Origin: Thermoleophilia bacterium
GTDB lineage: Bacteria; Actinomycetota; Thermoleophilia; Gaiellales; Gaiellaceae
Direction of reading: 5' to 3'
Assembly: GCA_023382435.1 (NCBI GenBank)
Contig: JAHDVS010000012.1
Span: forward strand, 1-64,000
DNA: 64,000 nucleotides
The notes under the pieces are model-generated. The model saw only the letters and a list, made by a program, of their open reading frames with translations, made no database searches and was not told the origin of the DNA. Position 1 is the first letter of the stretch. Each line of letters opens with the position of its first letter. Below, one piece after another: positions 49,539 to 57,529 of this stretch. The position numbers and the translations under genes are program-made.

Positions 49539-50186
49539 TCAGGCCGTGCGCGTGTCGGTATGCGCTGCGTGGGGCGGCTGCGGGAGCGAAGGCAGCAGCA
49601 GGAGATGGCTCTCGATGATCGCCGCCGCGACATCGGTGACCTTGCGTCCGTTGCGCTGGGAGTGAGAGCGGAGCAGCTCGAACGCGCCCTGCTGGTCGAC
49701 GGCGTGCCGTGCCATGAGGATGCCCTTCGCCTGCTCGATCACTGCCCGGCGCCCGAACGCTCCTTGCAGGTTGTGGTATTCGGTGAATCGCTGGAGCGTG
49801 ATGTCGATCGCGCTCTGCAGCTCCTCGGCGTCGGCGTCGACGATGTAGGCGAACACGCCGCGCTTGGCTGCCTCGTGGATGTAGGCGGGATCTCTGGCGG
49901 AGAGGAGAGCGATCACGGGGCAGGTCGACGTGTGAACGATCTCCGCGATCAGCTGGAGCGCGTGCTCGGAGCTGAGCCCGAGCCCGACGAGCGCGACGTC
50001 GGGGTGCTCTCTGGCGGTCACCGCGCCGACTTCTCTGACGTCGATCTCGCGGGCGATCACCTCGTGGCCGAGCCCGGCCACGACTTGGGCGAGCAGCTCG
50101 AGCCGGTCTCTGCGCTCGTTGGCGATCAGGACGCGAAGGCGCGATCTCTCCGGGACCGGTGTGTGCCGTATCTCTGCGCTGTTCAT
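49539..50186 (-). CDS. ANTAR-domain RNA-binding antiterminator
   Basis: This 215-residue protein has an N-terminal receiver-like domain (VLIANERRDRLELLAQVVAGLGHEV) in which the usual phospho-acceptor position reads VALVGLGLSS, so it may be a pseudo-receiver. The C-terminal ANTAR domain reads RRAVIEQAKGILMARHAVDQQGAFELLRSHSQ. ANTAR proteins bind paired RNA stem-loops to prevent termination. The ATG at 50186 is taken. Its target leader is unknown; the PII-amt leader with a terminator is one candidate. Confidence 0.85.
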   Translation of the reverse strand: MNSAEIRHTPVPERSRLRVLIANERRDRLELLAQVVAGLGHEVIAREIDVREVGAVTAREHPDVALVGLGLSSEHALQLIAEIVHTSTCPVIALLSARDPAYIHEAAKRGVFAYIVDADAEELQSAIDITLQRFTEYHNLQGAFGRRAVIEQAKGILMARHAVDQQGAFELLRSHSQRNGRKVTDVAAAIIESHLLLLPSLPQPPHAAHTDTRTA

Positions 50187-50443
50187 CGCCTCGAGGCGGT
50201 CGGGAAACCCGGATCGATGTTGAGTCTAGCGCGACGCTGGCTCACGGGCCATCGCCCCTCCCGTCGTTCGACTGAGTTGCATGCTAGGCTCCTCGTGCGC
50301 GCCGCAACAACTGGCTGGGCGACGCACCCCTCCGGGCCATAGGAATCGGTCCGCGAAGATCCACCCTCAGCGACCGGGTCGGACAGCTCTCCTGCCGGCC
50401 GTAGCCCTTGGTCGGTGACCAAGCGAGCGAGTGGAGGGTCGGG

Positions 50444-50719
50444 ATGGAGATGCGGATCGTGGTAGCGGACGCTGCGAGCGCGAGCGCACTCGCCGAGCGG
50501 CTGGCCGTCGCTCTTGGTGCCGAGCGGATCTCGCGCTGGGGCGATCGCCCAGAAGTCGGGATCCGGGTCGAACAGGAATCGGAATCAGACCGTGCCGTCC
50601 TTCGCGTCCTAGACGCGGTCGACCGCTGGCTCGACCAGACCGGCGGCTTTGCCGAGATGTGGCTCGGCAAGCGCTCGTATCGAGTCGCTCGGTGGGCCCC
50701 GGTCGAGAGCGGGCAATGA
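50444..50719 (+). CDS. Small hypothetical protein, 91 residues
   Basis: This compact alpha/beta-looking protein (MEMRIVVADAASASALAERLAVALG then EVGIRVEQESESDRAVLRVLDAVDRWLD) ends with WLGKRSYRVARWAP. No domain is recognised. The ATG at 50444 has GGAGGGTCGGG upstream. It is divergent from the ANTAR gene and followed at 117 bases by another small protein. No function is proposed. Confidence 0.6.
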   Translation: MEMRIVVADAASASALAERLAVALGAERISRWGDRPEVGIRVEQESESDRAVLRVLDAVDRWLDQTGGFAEMWLGKRSYRVARWAPVESGQ

Positions 50720-50836
50720 GCGAGCAGGAGGCCGGCGGGGGTACCGCTCGAGCTCGCCGGCTCGTACGAGGCAGGAGTCCCGGCGAGCCGAGCAAGACTT
50801 TGCCCTGCTCGCCAGAGGCCGAGAGAAAGGAACACC

Positions 50837-51238
50837 ATGGGCATTCTTGAGGCGCTTCCGAGCAACGTTCGTGAGACGAACAAGGCGCCTTCGGACTACT
50901 GGCTCGGGCAGAGCCAGGGCTTCCAGGTGTTTGGGCCGAACGGCCGGATCGGCTTCGTCGCGCTCGTGGTCTGCGCTGAAGGGCGCGTGGATGGCCTCCT
51001 GATCCGGACGGGCCTGTTCGGAACACGGGACGTGTTCGTCCCCGTTGACGAGGTTCGGTCGGTGGTCCCGAGGAGGCAACGACTCGAACTGCTGATAACC
51101 CCTCGCGTCCCGCGGGCGCGCATCCAGGACGTCGTCCGCGAGCTGTTCGCCCCTGCGGCTGAAACCAGTCGCGCGGTCCGCGAGGCGAACCCCTCGTCCT
51201 CGTCCGCTGGGTCGGCAGCACCCGCCCGGAGCCCCTGA
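50837..51238 (+). CDS. Small PRC-barrel-like hypothetical protein
   Basis: This 133-residue protein is made of short beta-rich segments (GFQVFGPNGRIGFVALVVCAE, GLLIRTGLFGTRDVFVPVDEVRSV) reminiscent of PRC-barrel proteins, with a Ser/Ala/Pro-rich disordered tail. The PRC assignment is tentative, from pattern only. GAAAGGAACACC precedes the ATG. It follows the 91-residue gene on the same strand and may be cotranscribed. Confidence 0.6.
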   Translation: MGILEALPSNVRETNKAPSDYWLGQSQGFQVFGPNGRIGFVALVVCAEGRVDGLLIRTGLFGTRDVFVPVDEVRSVVPRRQRLELLITPRVPRARIQDVVRELFAPAAETSRAVREANPSSSSAGSAAPARSP

Positions 51239-51350
51239 GAGCCCGCAGCACGGTCGAGTCGGGTGCGGAGGAGATGAGGGTCAGCTCTTGCGTTGACGCA
51301 TTCGGCGGCAGGCGCGTCCGCGCTCACGCGCGACCCGGAGTGGCCGCGCG

Positions 51351-51764
51351 CTACTGCCCCTGCTCCACCTCGGTCGTCGCGGCGGTGACGACTCCGTCCT
51401 CGACCGTGAACGTGACGCGGCCGGGCACGAAGTCCTCGGTGAGCGCGAGCTCCTCGCCGTCCTGACGTCCGACGCGCCACTGGCGCCCGTTCTCCTCGGC
51501 CCAAGAGCCCGCGACATCGAGCGTCATGCCGACGAAGTCGGCGGCCTCGAGCACGTCGCCGGCCAGCATCGTTCCTCCGCTCGCGTCCGTTCCGCCGTCC
51601 GGCTCCACGGGGATCGGCGTATCGCCGATCCCGGAGTCCGGCTCCACCGGAACGGGTGTGTCGGGCGCCGGCGTAACCTCGCCGGTGCCGCCGCAGGCGG
51701 CGAGCCCGATCGCCCCGGCGACGGCGGCGGTAGCGAGCACGACGTATCCGGTCTTCAGGGTCTT
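51351..51764 (-). CDS. Secreted lipoprotein with I78-inhibitor-like domain
   Basis: This 137-residue protein has a basic start, a hydrophobic core (VVLATAAVAGAIGLAAC) and the lipobox LAAC giving a lipid-modified Cys near residue 25. A linker rich in Pro, Asp and Gly follows. The C-terminal domain (ADFVGMTLDVAGSWAEENG, VGRQDGEELALTEDFVPGRVTF) resembles peptidase-inhibitor I78 and small beta-sheet protein families. It is anchored outside the membrane. The start is GTG at 51764. Confidence 0.78.
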   Translation of the reverse strand, partial: KTLKTGYVVLATAAVAGAIGLAACGGTGEVTPAPDTPVPVEPDSGIGDTPIPVEPDGGTDASGGTMLAGDVLEAADFVGMTLDVAGSWAEENGRQWRVGRQDGEELALTEDFVPGRVTFTVEDGVVTAATTEVEQGQ

Positions 51765-51896
51765 CACGATCTCCTCCGATCTCTCGTAACTGTCTGTCAC
51801 GAAGTTCGACCGGACGGGAGCGCCAATGGTTCCCCGGGGCAGGGCACTCGCCACCCGCGCGACCATGCACGCCTGGACGCCTGCTTTCCCGTGCGG

Positions 51897-52067
51897 CCTC
51901 TCATGACGTTCGACCGCAAACCGCTGGCCGGAATCGGTCGCGACGAAGTAGGGGCCGGACCTGTCCGGCCCGCAACCGGTCCCGTTTCCCGCTGCTCGCA
52001 TCGTCTCGGGCGAGACAGGTCCCGCCCCTACACCTCCCCCGCATTTCCAGTGCAACGTCGTGAGAGG
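51897..52067. repeat. MITE-like element with 14-bp inverted ends
   Basis: CCTCTCATGACGTT (51897-51910) and AACGTCGTGAGAGG (52054-52067) are inverted repeats matching at 13 of 14. The 143-base interior carries GGCCGGACCTGTCCGGCC and GGCGAGACAGGTCCCGCC hairpins. It is the reverse-orientation homologue of 38745-38949. No protein is encoded. It fills most of the 347-base gene-free region before the ABC operon. Confidence 0.8.
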
Positions 52068-52081
52068 TCGGCTTGCCAGGG

Positions 52082-52095
52082 CCGACTCGAGTCGG
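52082..52095. repeat. 14-bp perfect palindrome before the ABC operon
   Basis: CCGACTCGAGTCGG is a perfect palindrome placed between the MITE-like element and the TACGAT promoter box (52100-52105) of the ABC genes. The same sequence forms the outer arms of the long hairpin at 63317-63367. It could be an operator or part of a repeat. Confidence 0.55.
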
Positions 52096-52111
52096 CGAGT
52101 ACGATCCCGGC

Positions 52112-53032
52112 GTGGACGTGCTGCTCCGGGCCGAGAACCTGACCAAGCGATACGGCTCGGTCACCGCCCTCGACCACGTCACGTTCGAGATCGGCGCGAC
52201 CGTGACCGGCTTGCTCGGCGCGAACGGCGCCGGCAAGAGCACGGCGATCAAGCTCTTCCTCGGTCTGACGAGGCCAACGTCCGGGCGCGCCGAGGTGCTC
52301 GGCCGGGAGGCTGGGCGCGACGAGCAGGTCCGGGCTCGGCTCGGATACATGCCCGAGCACGACTGCCTGCCGTCGGCGGTAAGCGCAGCCGAGTTCCTCA
52401 CGCACATGGCCGAGACGAGTGGCTTGCCGCCGCGCCATGCGCGCGTCCGCGCAGCGGACACGCTGCGCCACGTCGGGCTGTTCGAGGAGCGCTACCGGGC
52501 AATCGGCGGCTACTCGACCGGCATGAAGCAGCGCGTCAAGCTCGCGCAGGCGCTGGTGCACGACCCCGTTCTCGTGCTGCTCGACGAGCCCACCGCCGGG
52601 CTCGATCCACCGGGGCGGGAGGAGATGCTCGCGCTGATTCGCAGGACGCACCGGGAGTTCGGGATCAGCCTCGTCATGTCGTCCCACCTGATGGGAGACG
52701 TCGAGCGTACGTGCGAGCGCATTCTCGTGCTCGAGAACGGCCGCGTGGTCGAGGAGGGCGAGACGTCGACGTTTACGGAAGCGTCCGAGACGCTCTACAT
52801 CGAGGTCACGGCGCACCGACCAGAGCTGATCGCCGCGCTCGCGGAGCGCGACGTGACGGCGACGGAGGACGGAGGCTCGCTGGTCGTCGACGACGTCTCG
52901 GGCGAGGACTACGATCGGATCCGCGACGCGCTCGTCGCGGCCGGCGCACCGCTGCGGCGGCTCGCGCCTCGGCGTCGCACGTTGAGTGAGCTGTTCCAGC
53001 CCGGGGGAGCGGACGGGAAGGACACGGCCTGA
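52112..53032 (+). CDS. ABC transporter ATP-binding protein (first of two)
   Basis: This 306-residue ABC-2-type ATPase has Walker A GANGAGKST, signature YSTGMKQRV, Walker B VLVLLDEPT and a switch His in MSSHLMGD. The C-terminal 80 residues resemble the accessory domain of export ATPases. The GTG at 52112 has TACGAT 6 bases upstream; a TTG at 52073 would include the palindrome. The stop overlaps the CTG-started permease gene. Confidence 0.88.
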   Translation: MDVLLRAENLTKRYGSVTALDHVTFEIGATVTGLLGANGAGKSTAIKLFLGLTRPTSGRAEVLGREAGRDEQVRARLGYMPEHDCLPSAVSAAEFLTHMAETSGLPPRHARVRAADTLRHVGLFEERYRAIGGYSTGMKQRVKLAQALVHDPVLVLLDEPTAGLDPPGREEMLALIRRTHREFGISLVMSSHLMGDVERTCERILVLENGRVVEEGETSTFTEASETLYIEVTAHRPELIAALAERDVTATEDGGSLVVDDVSGEDYDRIRDALVAAGAPLRRLAPRRRTLSELFQPGGADGKDTA

Positions 53033-53928
53033 GCGAGCCAGCCGCCGGCCAGGTCTTCGATCTCGGCTTCCGCCGCTACGAGGGGCAGCGGGAGGGCCGA
53101 CGGCGCGCCGTGCTCGCCGTCTACAAGGACGGCCTGCGAACCGCGATGGGCCTTGGACGCGGCGGCAAGGCCAAGATCCTTCCCTGGTTGTTCATCGCGG
53201 CGTCGATCATCCCGGCACTCGTGTTCGCGCTGGTCGCGGGAGCGGTGGATCGGCTCGCCGCCGACTTCAGCGAGGAGCTCGACCTGCCCTCGCACGCTGA
53301 CTACTACTCGATCGCGGGCGTCGTTCTCTTCCTCTTCGCCGCCGCCGTCGGGCCGGAGCTCTTCTGCCCCGACCGGAGCAGCGGGACGATCAGCCTCTAT
53401 CTCGTCCGGCCGCTCCGGACGACCGATTACGCGATCGCTCGCTGGGCCGCGCTGGCAACGGTGATGGTGCTCATTGCCTGGCTCCCGCAGCTCGTGCTGC
53501 TCGCGGGCCTCGTGTTCGGTGCGACCGACCCGGGCTCGTACCTCGCGAATCACTGGTCTGACATCCCGCGATTCTTGATCTCGGGCGTCGTGATCGCGAT
53601 CTACGTCTCGACGATCGCCTCGCTGGCGGCGGCGTTCGCGAAGCGCCGCGCGTACGCGGCCGTATTCCTGGTCGGTCTGCTGATCCTCAGCACCTCGGTG
53701 ATCAGCGGTGTGGCCGACACACTTCGGGACGGCGCTGGCCGCTGGGTGGCGTTGTTGAGCGTCGGCGACGTGCCCCTCTACGTGAACGACGTGATCTTCG
53801 GAGAGCAGACCTCGAGCATCGAGGCGGCCAGCGACCTCTCCGACATCGTCCGGGTCGCCTGGTTCGTGGTCGTGGTCGCCGCCGCAGGCACGATCTTCCT
53901 CGGCCGCTACCGGAGGCTCTCGCTGTGA
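53029..53928 (+). CDS. ABC-2-type permease with a probable CTG start
   Basis: This 299-residue permease has about six membrane helices after an N-terminal cytosolic stretch. The family-like sequence VFDLGFRRYEGQREGRR lies upstream of the first standard start (GTG at 53110), so the real start must be earlier. The frame is open back to CTG at 53029, which overlaps the ATPase TGA as CTGA, mirroring the other couplings, with GGAAGGA upstream. It pairs with the preceding ATPase. Confidence 0.75.
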   Translation: MSEPAAGQVFDLGFRRYEGQREGRRRAVLAVYKDGLRTAMGLGRGGKAKILPWLFIAASIIPALVFALVAGAVDRLAADFSEELDLPSHADYYSIAGVVLFLFAAAVGPELFCPDRSSGTISLYLVRPLRTTDYAIARWAALATVMVLIAWLPQLVLLAGLVFGATDPGSYLANHWSDIPRFLISGVVIAIYVSTIASLAAAFAKRRAYAAVFLVGLLILSTSVISGVADTLRDGAGRWVALLSVGDVPLYVNDVIFGEQTSSIEAASDLSDIVRVAWFVVVVAAAGTIFLGRYRRLSL

Positions 53929-54866
53929 ACGCGTCCGAGACGGTGAAGGAGCGAACGCCGATCATCCGCGTCGACGACGTCTCGAAATGGTTCGGCAGCG
54001 TCGTCGCGGTCAGCGAGGTCTCCTTCGACGTGTACCCGGGGATCACTGGCCTGCTGGGGCCCAACGGCGCCGGCAAGACAACCCTGCTGCGCATGATCAC
54101 CGGCCTCGCCGAGGTCTCGCAGGGTGAGATCAGCGTGCTCGGCGGCCACCCGCGCAGCGACCCGGACCTCTACCGGCGCATCGGGGTCATGGTCGAGCAC
54201 GAGGGGAGCTACGACTTCATGAGCGGACGGCGCTTCGTCGAGCTCACCGCCAGGCTTCACGAGGTCGACGACGCGGCCGCTGCCGCAACGAGATCGATCG
54301 CGCGCGTCAACCTCAGTGACGCGGCCGATCGTCCGATCCGCACCTACTCGCGCGGCATGAGGCAGCGCATTCGTCTGGCCGCGACGTTCGTGCACGAGCC
54401 CGAGCTGCTGATCCTGGACGAGCCACTGAACGGCGCCGACCCCCGCCAGCGGGTCGAGTTCCAGGAGCTGCTCCTCGCGCTGGCCGATGAGGGCCGGACG
54501 ATTCTCATCTCCTCGCACGTGCTGGAGGAGGTGGAGCTGCTGGCCTCGCGCGTGCTCCTCGTCGTCAACGGGAAGCTGGCCGCGGAAGGCGACTTCCATG
54601 CCATCCGCCAGGCGCTCGACGATCGTCCGTACCAGGTGCGCATCTCCTGCGACCGGCCGCGAGCGCTCGCCGCCGGCCTGATCGGACTCGACTCGGTCGA
54701 CTCGGTTCAGCTCGACGACGGCACGCTGATCGTGCTCAGCAGCAACGTCGGCGCTCTGCAGGCGGCGCTTCCTCGCTCGGCGGCCGAGCTCGACGTGCGC
54801 CTCACCGGTGTCGAGCCGCTGGACGACTCGCTCGAGAGCGTCTTCAGCTACCTCGTGGAGAGCTGA
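53925..54866 (+). CDS. ABC transporter ATP-binding protein (second)
   Basis: This 313-residue ABC ATPase has Walker A GPNGAGKTT, signature YSRGMRQRI, Walker B LLILDEPLNGADP and switch His SSHVLEE. The usual TxGLDP after Walker B is LNGADP. The C-terminal extension of about 90 residues is typical of drug or lipid exporters. The GTG at 53925 overlaps the permease stop (GTGA). It likely forms a heteromeric exporter with the two permeases. Confidence 0.88.
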   Translation: MNASETVKERTPIIRVDDVSKWFGSVVAVSEVSFDVYPGITGLLGPNGAGKTTLLRMITGLAEVSQGEISVLGGHPRSDPDLYRRIGVMVEHEGSYDFMSGRRFVELTARLHEVDDAAAAATRSIARVNLSDAADRPIRTYSRGMRQRIRLAATFVHEPELLILDEPLNGADPRQRVEFQELLLALADEGRTILISSHVLEEVELLASRVLLVVNGKLAAEGDFHAIRQALDDRPYQVRISCDRPRALAAGLIGLDSVDSVQLDDGTLIVLSSNVGALQAALPRSAAELDVRLTGVEPLDDSLESVFSYLVES

Positions 54867-54869
54867 GCG

Positions 54870-55604
54870 GTGATCGCGATCTACCTCCTGTCGCTCCGCC
54901 AGCTCCAGGGCCGCTGGCGCATCGCCGCCCTGCTCGCCGTCACGGCGGTCCCGCTCGTGCCCGCGATCTTCGCGGTCGCGTCCAGCGACAGGCCAACCGC
55001 GCTCGACCTGGACGACGGGCTGATCAACGGCGTTCTCGCCTCGGCGGTGCTCCCCATCCTCACGCTCGTGGCCGCGACGCCGGTCTTCGGAAACGAGCTC
55101 GAAGACAAGACGCTCGGCAACCTCACGATGACGCCGCTCAAGCGTTGGCGAATCGTCGCGCCCAAGCTCGCGGCTGCGATCTCGGTCGCCGTACCGCTGA
55201 TCGCGCTCAGCGCGGTCGTCTCGGTCCTCGTGGCGTTCCAGGGCGCGGAGATCGACGGCGCGGGACGCGCCGCCGCGGCCGCCGCGATCGGGCTCGCGAT
55301 CGGCGCTCTCCTCTACGGGACGATGTTCGCGTGGCTCGGGCTGTTCACCAGCCGCGCGCTCGGTATCGGCCTGCTCTACGTCTTCATCTGGGAAGGCCTG
55401 TTCGGCACCTTCGTCGACGGGTTGAAGTACCTGAGCGTGAGGCAGTACTCGCTGAGCATCATCCGCCAGCTCGACCCGACCCGGTTCGACGGGTCGAGCC
55501 AGACCGTGATCGGGATCGAGGCGGCCGCGGTCGGCGCCGGCATCGTCCTCGTCGCCTTCGCGCTTCTGACCGTTCGACGCCTGCGCTCAATGGACGTGCC
55601 GTAG
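54870..55604 (+). CDS. ABC-2-type permease (second)
   Basis: This 244-residue membrane protein has about six helices and the ABC-2 motif TPVFGNELEDKTLGNLTMTPLKRWR between helices 2 and 3, the element contacting the ATPase. It starts four bases after the second ATPase gene and ends the operon. With two ATPases and two permeases, the four genes encode either one hetero-exporter or two related systems. The substrate is unknown. Bases 55605-55857 carry no gene. Confidence 0.85.
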   Translation: MIAIYLLSLRQLQGRWRIAALLAVTAVPLVPAIFAVASSDRPTALDLDDGLINGVLASAVLPILTLVAATPVFGNELEDKTLGNLTMTPLKRWRIVAPKLAAAISVAVPLIALSAVVSVLVAFQGAEIDGAGRAAAAAAIGLAIGALLYGTMFAWLGLFTSRALGIGLLYVFIWEGLFGTFVDGLKYLSVRQYSLSIIRQLDPTRFDGSSQTVIGIEAAAVGAGIVLVAFALLTVRRLRSMDVP

Positions 55605-55857
55605 GCGCCCTGCGCAACCCCGTGATTCCTGTCCTGAAATCCAGACGGTCGTCTTCAGGCCGCAACCTGTCAACACCGGCGGGGAGCAGGTCACGTGCCT
55701 GCGAACTGCGGGATTCGAGGGGGAGCTACCCTGTGTTACGGTGCGTCTGCGACGGCAGTCCTCCACGAGCAAGCGGTACCGCCTTCGGGTGGCGGCCGAG
55801 ACAGGAAGCCCGCGTGCTGCTCGCCGCGAGCGACCGCGGCCTGTCGAAAGGAGGAGC

Positions 55858-56022
55858 ATGCCCGCCACGATCGAGATCGACGTGAAGCAGTTGCGCACGC
55901 AGATGCGGCGTGAGGAGCACTCGAAGACCATGACGAGCGTCTGGTGCTGCGGCTACACCGGCAACCCCGAGCTGCACCGGGCGTTCCTCGCCGAGGCACG
56001 AAACCGCAACCCCTGGATGTGA
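55858..56022 (+). CDS. Small CC-motif protein, 54 residues
   Basis: This short soluble protein has an acidic/basic helical start (ATIEIDVKQLRTQMRREEH) and a compact end containing VWCCGYTGNPELHRAF and terminating RNPWM. The vicinal cysteines could bind metal or form a redox disulfide. AAAGGAGGAGC precedes the ATG, one of the strongest ribosome sites here. It leads a tight redox operon, so it may be an accessory or electron-carrier subunit. No family is recognised. Confidence 0.6.
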   Translation: MPATIEIDVKQLRTQMRREEHSKTMTSVWCCGYTGNPELHRAFLAEARNRNPWM

Positions 56023-56039
56023 GCGGGAGAAAGCGAGGC

Positions 56040-57206
56040 ATGAAGATGCGGAGCACCAGCTATCTGATCGTCGGCGGCGGCTTGACCGCCGACAGCGCCT
56101 GCAGGGGCATCCGCGAGCGCGATCCCGACGGGTCGATCCTGGTCGTGGGCGACGAGCCGCATCCACCGTATCTGCGCCCACCGCTTTCGAAGGCGCTCTG
56201 GAAGGGCGACGACGAGAGCACGATCTGGCGCGGGACGGAGGAGCTCGGAGTCGAGTTGCGGCTCGGTCGGCGCGTCGTCACGCTCGACCTCGACGCGCAC
56301 ACCGTGACGGACGACGGCGGCGAGAGCTACAGCTTTGAGCGGCTGCTGCTGGCGACGGGTGGCCGACCGCGCCTGCTCCCCTTCGGCGGCGAGCAGGTCG
56401 TCTACTTCCGCACGCTCGACGATTACCGGCAGCTGCGCCCGCTCGCGGACGGCGGGGCCCGTTTCTGCGTGATCGGGGGCGGCTTCATCGGCTCGGAGAT
56501 CGCGGCCGCGCTCGCCCTCGACAACTGCCCGGTGACGATGGTCTTCCCGGAGTCCGGCATCTGCGCGCGCATCTTTCCGGAGGAGCTGTCTACGGCGCTG
56601 AACGACTACTACCGCAGCCACGGCGTCGACGTGCTGACCGGGGTATCGGTGACGGCGATCGAGCGACACGGCGCCGGCACGCAGGTCACGCTGGGATACG
56701 GGCGGCCACTCGAGGCGGACGTGGTCGTCGCCGGGATCGGGATCGAGCCGAACACGGAGCTCGCCACCGACGCCGGGCTGCCGGTGGCGAACGGGATCGT
56801 CGTCGACGTCTACGGCCGCGTCGGCGGCCGCGAGGACGTCTTTGCAGCCGGCGATGTCGCCCGCTTCCCCGTCCCTGCACTCGGCGCGGAGATGCGAGCC
56901 GAGCACGAGGACCACGCCAAGAGCCATGGCAGGCTCGTGGGCGCGAACATGGCCGGCGCCGGCGAGCGCTACGACCACCTGCCGTTCTTCTACTCCGACC
57001 TGTTCGACCTCGGCTACGAGGCGGTCGGCGAGCTCGACGCCCGACTGAACACGCTGATCGACTGGACCGGCTTCGAAGGCGAGGGCACGATCACCTACCT
57101 CGACGGCGAGCGGCGCCCGCGAGGAGTCCTGCTCTGGAACCGCTTCGGTCAGCTCGACGCCGCGCGCGAGCTGATCCGCGCCCGAGAGCCGGTCGCCCAG
57201 GGGTGA
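56040..57206 (+). CDS. FAD/NAD(P)-dependent oxidoreductase
   Basis: This 388-residue pyridine-nucleotide-disulfide-type flavoprotein, like ferredoxin/rubredoxin reductases, has the FAD motif LIVGGGLTADSACRGIRE, the NAD motif FCVIGGGFIGSEIAAAL and the second FAD motif VFAAGDVARFP. The CxxxxC redox pair of lipoamide or thioredoxin reductases is absent, so it likely passes electrons to a partner. It follows the 54-residue protein by 17 bases and overlaps the next gene by GTGA. Confidence 0.86.
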   Translation: MKMRSTSYLIVGGGLTADSACRGIRERDPDGSILVVGDEPHPPYLRPPLSKALWKGDDESTIWRGTEELGVELRLGRRVVTLDLDAHTVTDDGGESYSFERLLLATGGRPRLLPFGGEQVVYFRTLDDYRQLRPLADGGARFCVIGGGFIGSEIAAALALDNCPVTMVFPESGICARIFPEELSTALNDYYRSHGVDVLTGVSVTAIERHGAGTQVTLGYGRPLEADVVVAGIGIEPNTELATDAGLPVANGIVVDVYGRVGGREDVFAAGDVARFPVPALGAEMRAEHEDHAKSHGRLVGANMAGAGERYDHLPFFYSDLFDLGYEAVGELDARLNTLIDWTGFEGEGTITYLDGERRPRGVLLWNRFGQLDAARELIRAREPVAQG

Positions 57207-57529
57207 GCGCCGCGCTCGCCACCCGTCGTGGATCGCGCCTGCAGCCGCTGGAGGCCCTGTTCGAGGCGCTGGTCGAGCGCACGCTCATCTTGACCAGCGA
57301 GCAGGGAGCGGCGCTGCTCGTCAAAGCGGGCCCCGTCGGTGAGCTGTTCCTGACGCTCTCCTCGCTGCTGGTTGGCCGCTCTGATGACGAGCAGCGGCTC
57401 GGCCTGCTGGAGGGCGAGGACGTCCTGTCTCGCGGCCCGACGGCAGGAACGTTGCTGTCACTGTGCCGGAGCGGCTCGCGCGTCTTCCTGCGCTACAAGC
57501 TGCCAGCGTACGGGGCGGGCGCGCCGTGA
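57203..57529 (+). CDS. Unknown 108-residue protein of the redox operon
   Basis: This soluble protein reads MSAALATRRGSRLQPLEALFEALVERTL at its start and ends CRSGSRVFLRYKLPAYG. It has one cysteine only, so it is not the usual [2Fe-2S] NuoE partner of a NuoF-like protein. It overlaps both neighbours by four bases, which implies stoichiometric synthesis with the flavoprotein and the NuoF-like subunit. The role is unknown. Confidence 0.6.
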   Translation: MSAALATRRGSRLQPLEALFEALVERTLILTSEQGAALLVKAGPVGELFLTLSSLLVGRSDDEQRLGLLEGEDVLSRGPTAGTLLSLCRSGSRVFLRYKLPAYGAGAP

